DNA of 64,000 bases from Microvirga mediterraneensis (GTDB lineage Bacteria; Pseudomonadota; Alphaproteobacteria; Rhizobiales; Beijerinckiaceae). The DNA is taken from NCBI RefSeq assembly GCF_013520865.1, contig NZ_JACDXJ010000001.1, positions 4,325,501-4,389,500 of the forward strand, read 5' to 3'. A program made the position numbers and the translations under genes. Below are positions 63,091-64,000 of the stretch, piece after piece (position 1 is the first letter of the stretch; each line of letters starts with the position of its first letter). A model generated the notes under the pieces. The model was given only the letters and a program-made list of their open reading frames with translations. It did not search any database and was not told the origin of the DNA.

Positions 63091-63402
63091 CTACTCACGC
63101 TCGACCTGCATGTCGTTGGTCTCGAACTGCATTTGATAGGGTGTCCGCGTCCGTTCGTAGGTGGCCTCGGCAACAGTGTCGGGCTCAAGCGCCTCTTCCG
63201 GTTCGGCATAGACCGGCCGCTTTTGTTCCTTGCAAAAATTCTCACAAATGCTTCGGGTCGCCCGGCGATTGCTCGCTTCAATGCGCTTGTTGAATTTCTC
63301 TTGCTGAGCAAGCCAGTTGCCTTGGTGGTCAGGCTCGCGAGCGCAAGCGAGGTTTGCCACGAGAAGGCTGGCGATCGCCAGCAAGATTGATTTCAGTCGC
63401 AT
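63091..63402 (-). CDS. Small exported protein, 103 residues
   Basis: Not recognised. A signal peptide (MRLKSILLAIASLLVANLACA) is followed by a basic, charged mature part with a Cys pair (SICENFCKEQ) and a C-terminus ending NDMQVERE. The Cys near the cleavage site does not fit a lipobox well, so a soluble periplasmic product is favoured. Three successive ATGs (63408-63402) make the exact start uncertain; the last one gives the best signal peptide. Confidence 0.6.
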   Translation of the reverse strand: MRLKSILLAIASLLVANLACAREPDHQGNWLAQQEKFNKRIEASNRRATRSICENFCKEQKRPVYAEPEEALEPDTVAEATYERTRTPYQMQFETNDMQVERE

Positions 63403-63731
63403 CATCATACCGCCAACGATCACCCTGCCGGGCATGGTGTCCGAGCTTGTCGCATCATCACTGTGATTAAAATGGAAAAGCTGGATCACGAACGACCCTG
63501 GAGTCGAAGCGAGGTGACTACAAAGTATGACACCCCCATCGTCCGTTCACAGCGCATCGCGCGAGCCCAGAAGGCCGCGCCCAGGAAGAGCTGGGCATCG
63601 GATCGCGTCCATTGCTCCAGCCCCTCCTTCGACGAGCCCCGGCACAATCGCCAGAAAGGCCGAGCGCTCGGCAGACTCGCCCTCGTGAATTGCAGTCTTG
63701 TGCAATCGCCTGGAAACTGAGCGGAGCGACC
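63403..63731. other. Gap without an intact gene
   Basis: No convincing gene on either strand. On the minus strand between about 63720 and 63530 two frames together read like a protein C-terminus (AIHEGESAERSAFLAIVPGL, then EQWTRSDAQLFLGAAFW), as if one base had been gained or lost near 63630. A decayed gene end is possible but weakly supported. Confidence 0.3.
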
Positions 63732-64000
63732 TCAGAAGCGCCAGGTGAGGTTGCCCTTGACGGCGTGCTCCTGAGCCTGCGCGCCGATCTGGCCGGCATA
63801 GGCCACGCCCAGACTGATCGCGTCCGAGGCCTGCCAGTCGAGACCGGCTTCGGCCACCAGCGCATCCCGGTCCACCGGCGTACCCGCCACCGAAAAGACC
63901 GACGCCCCGCCGCCGAAGGCCAGCAGCGCCGCAGGCTCGACGTCGCCATAGGCATGGCGCCAGCCGAGCAGGCCGCGCGCCACCAGCGGCACCGTGTCGC
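63732..64000 (-). CDS. Autotransporter beta-barrel, C-terminal end (runs off the window)
   Basis: The last roughly 89 residues of an outer-membrane autotransporter. VARGLLGWRHAYGD and ALLAFGGGASVFSVAGTPVDRDALVAEAGLDWQ are standard barrel-domain strands, and the chain ends GNLTWRF with the terminal Phe recognised by the BAM complex. The passenger and most of the barrel are outside the window, so the function of the passenger is unknown. Confidence 0.85.
   Translation of the reverse strand, partial: DTVPLVARGLLGWRHAYGDVEPAALLAFGGGASVFSVAGTPVDRDALVAEAGLDWQASDAISLGVAYAGQIGAQAQEHAVKGNLTWRF

Overview
The window is GC-rich, gene-dense bacterial chromosome. Its gene content points to an alphaproteobacterium of the order Hyphomicrobiales (Rhizobiales), perhaps near Methylobacteriaceae/Microvirga; the genus is only an inference. 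Supporting signs are a ChvE/GguAB sugar importer, PHA phasins with a PhaR-type operator, an Irr-like iron box before bfd-bfr, a PdhS-like histidine kinase, an Omp25/31-type porin, ECF sigma/anti-sigma pairs and mosaic palindromic repeats like the rhizobial RIME elements. No tRNA, rRNA, phage, IS or CRISPR was seen.

Layout. 1-2733: start of uvrC and an SbmA/YddA-type ABC exporter. 2998-6790: metNIQ importer and an orphan AfuA-like binding protein. 6854-12569: a cysteine-rich flavoprotein, an aldo/keto reductase, a lipoprotein/ECF sigma/anti-sigma operon, an exported VOC protein, and a MarR-GST divergent pair with three identical-core operators. 12647-14758: groESL with CIRCE. 14864-21081: EamA permease, L,D-transpeptidase, EmrE, DUF2076 protein, Nudix, SDR and a long coiled-coil protein. 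21182-29834: divergent glycolate (glcD-glcE-DUF2585-glcF) and lactate (cytochrome c-lutA-DUF6653-lutB-lutC) oxidation operons. 29831-31255: a strikingly AT-rich ApeA/HEPN-like putative phage-defence gene fused by a 4-nt overlap to the end of the lut operon. 31337-36458: glycolipid-binding protein, bfd-bfr, Pat-type acyl-CoA synthetase/acetyltransferase, GNAT. 36458-43013: PdhS-like kinase, two phasins, Nudix, porin and small proteins.

43099-55607 is a sugar locus: chvE-gguA-gguB, a GntR regulator, ytfQRT-yjfF, and divergently L-arabonate dehydratase plus 2-keto-3-deoxyarabonate dehydratase. Together they indicate uptake of L-arabinose/galactose-type sugars and non-phosphorylative conversion toward alpha-ketoglutarate semialdehyde. 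A similar AT-rich motif lies before both transporter operons, suggesting one regulon. 55714-56151 holds two small membrane proteins, one only 26 residues long.

56243-62896 is a catabolic cluster of unknown substrate: peptide/opine-type binding protein, FAD amine/amino-acid oxidoreductase, RidA, an alpha-hydroxy-acid oxidase homologue whose catalytic His is Tyr, a divergent LysR regulator and an HpaI-type aldolase. The window ends in a small exported protein and the C-terminus of an autotransporter barrel.
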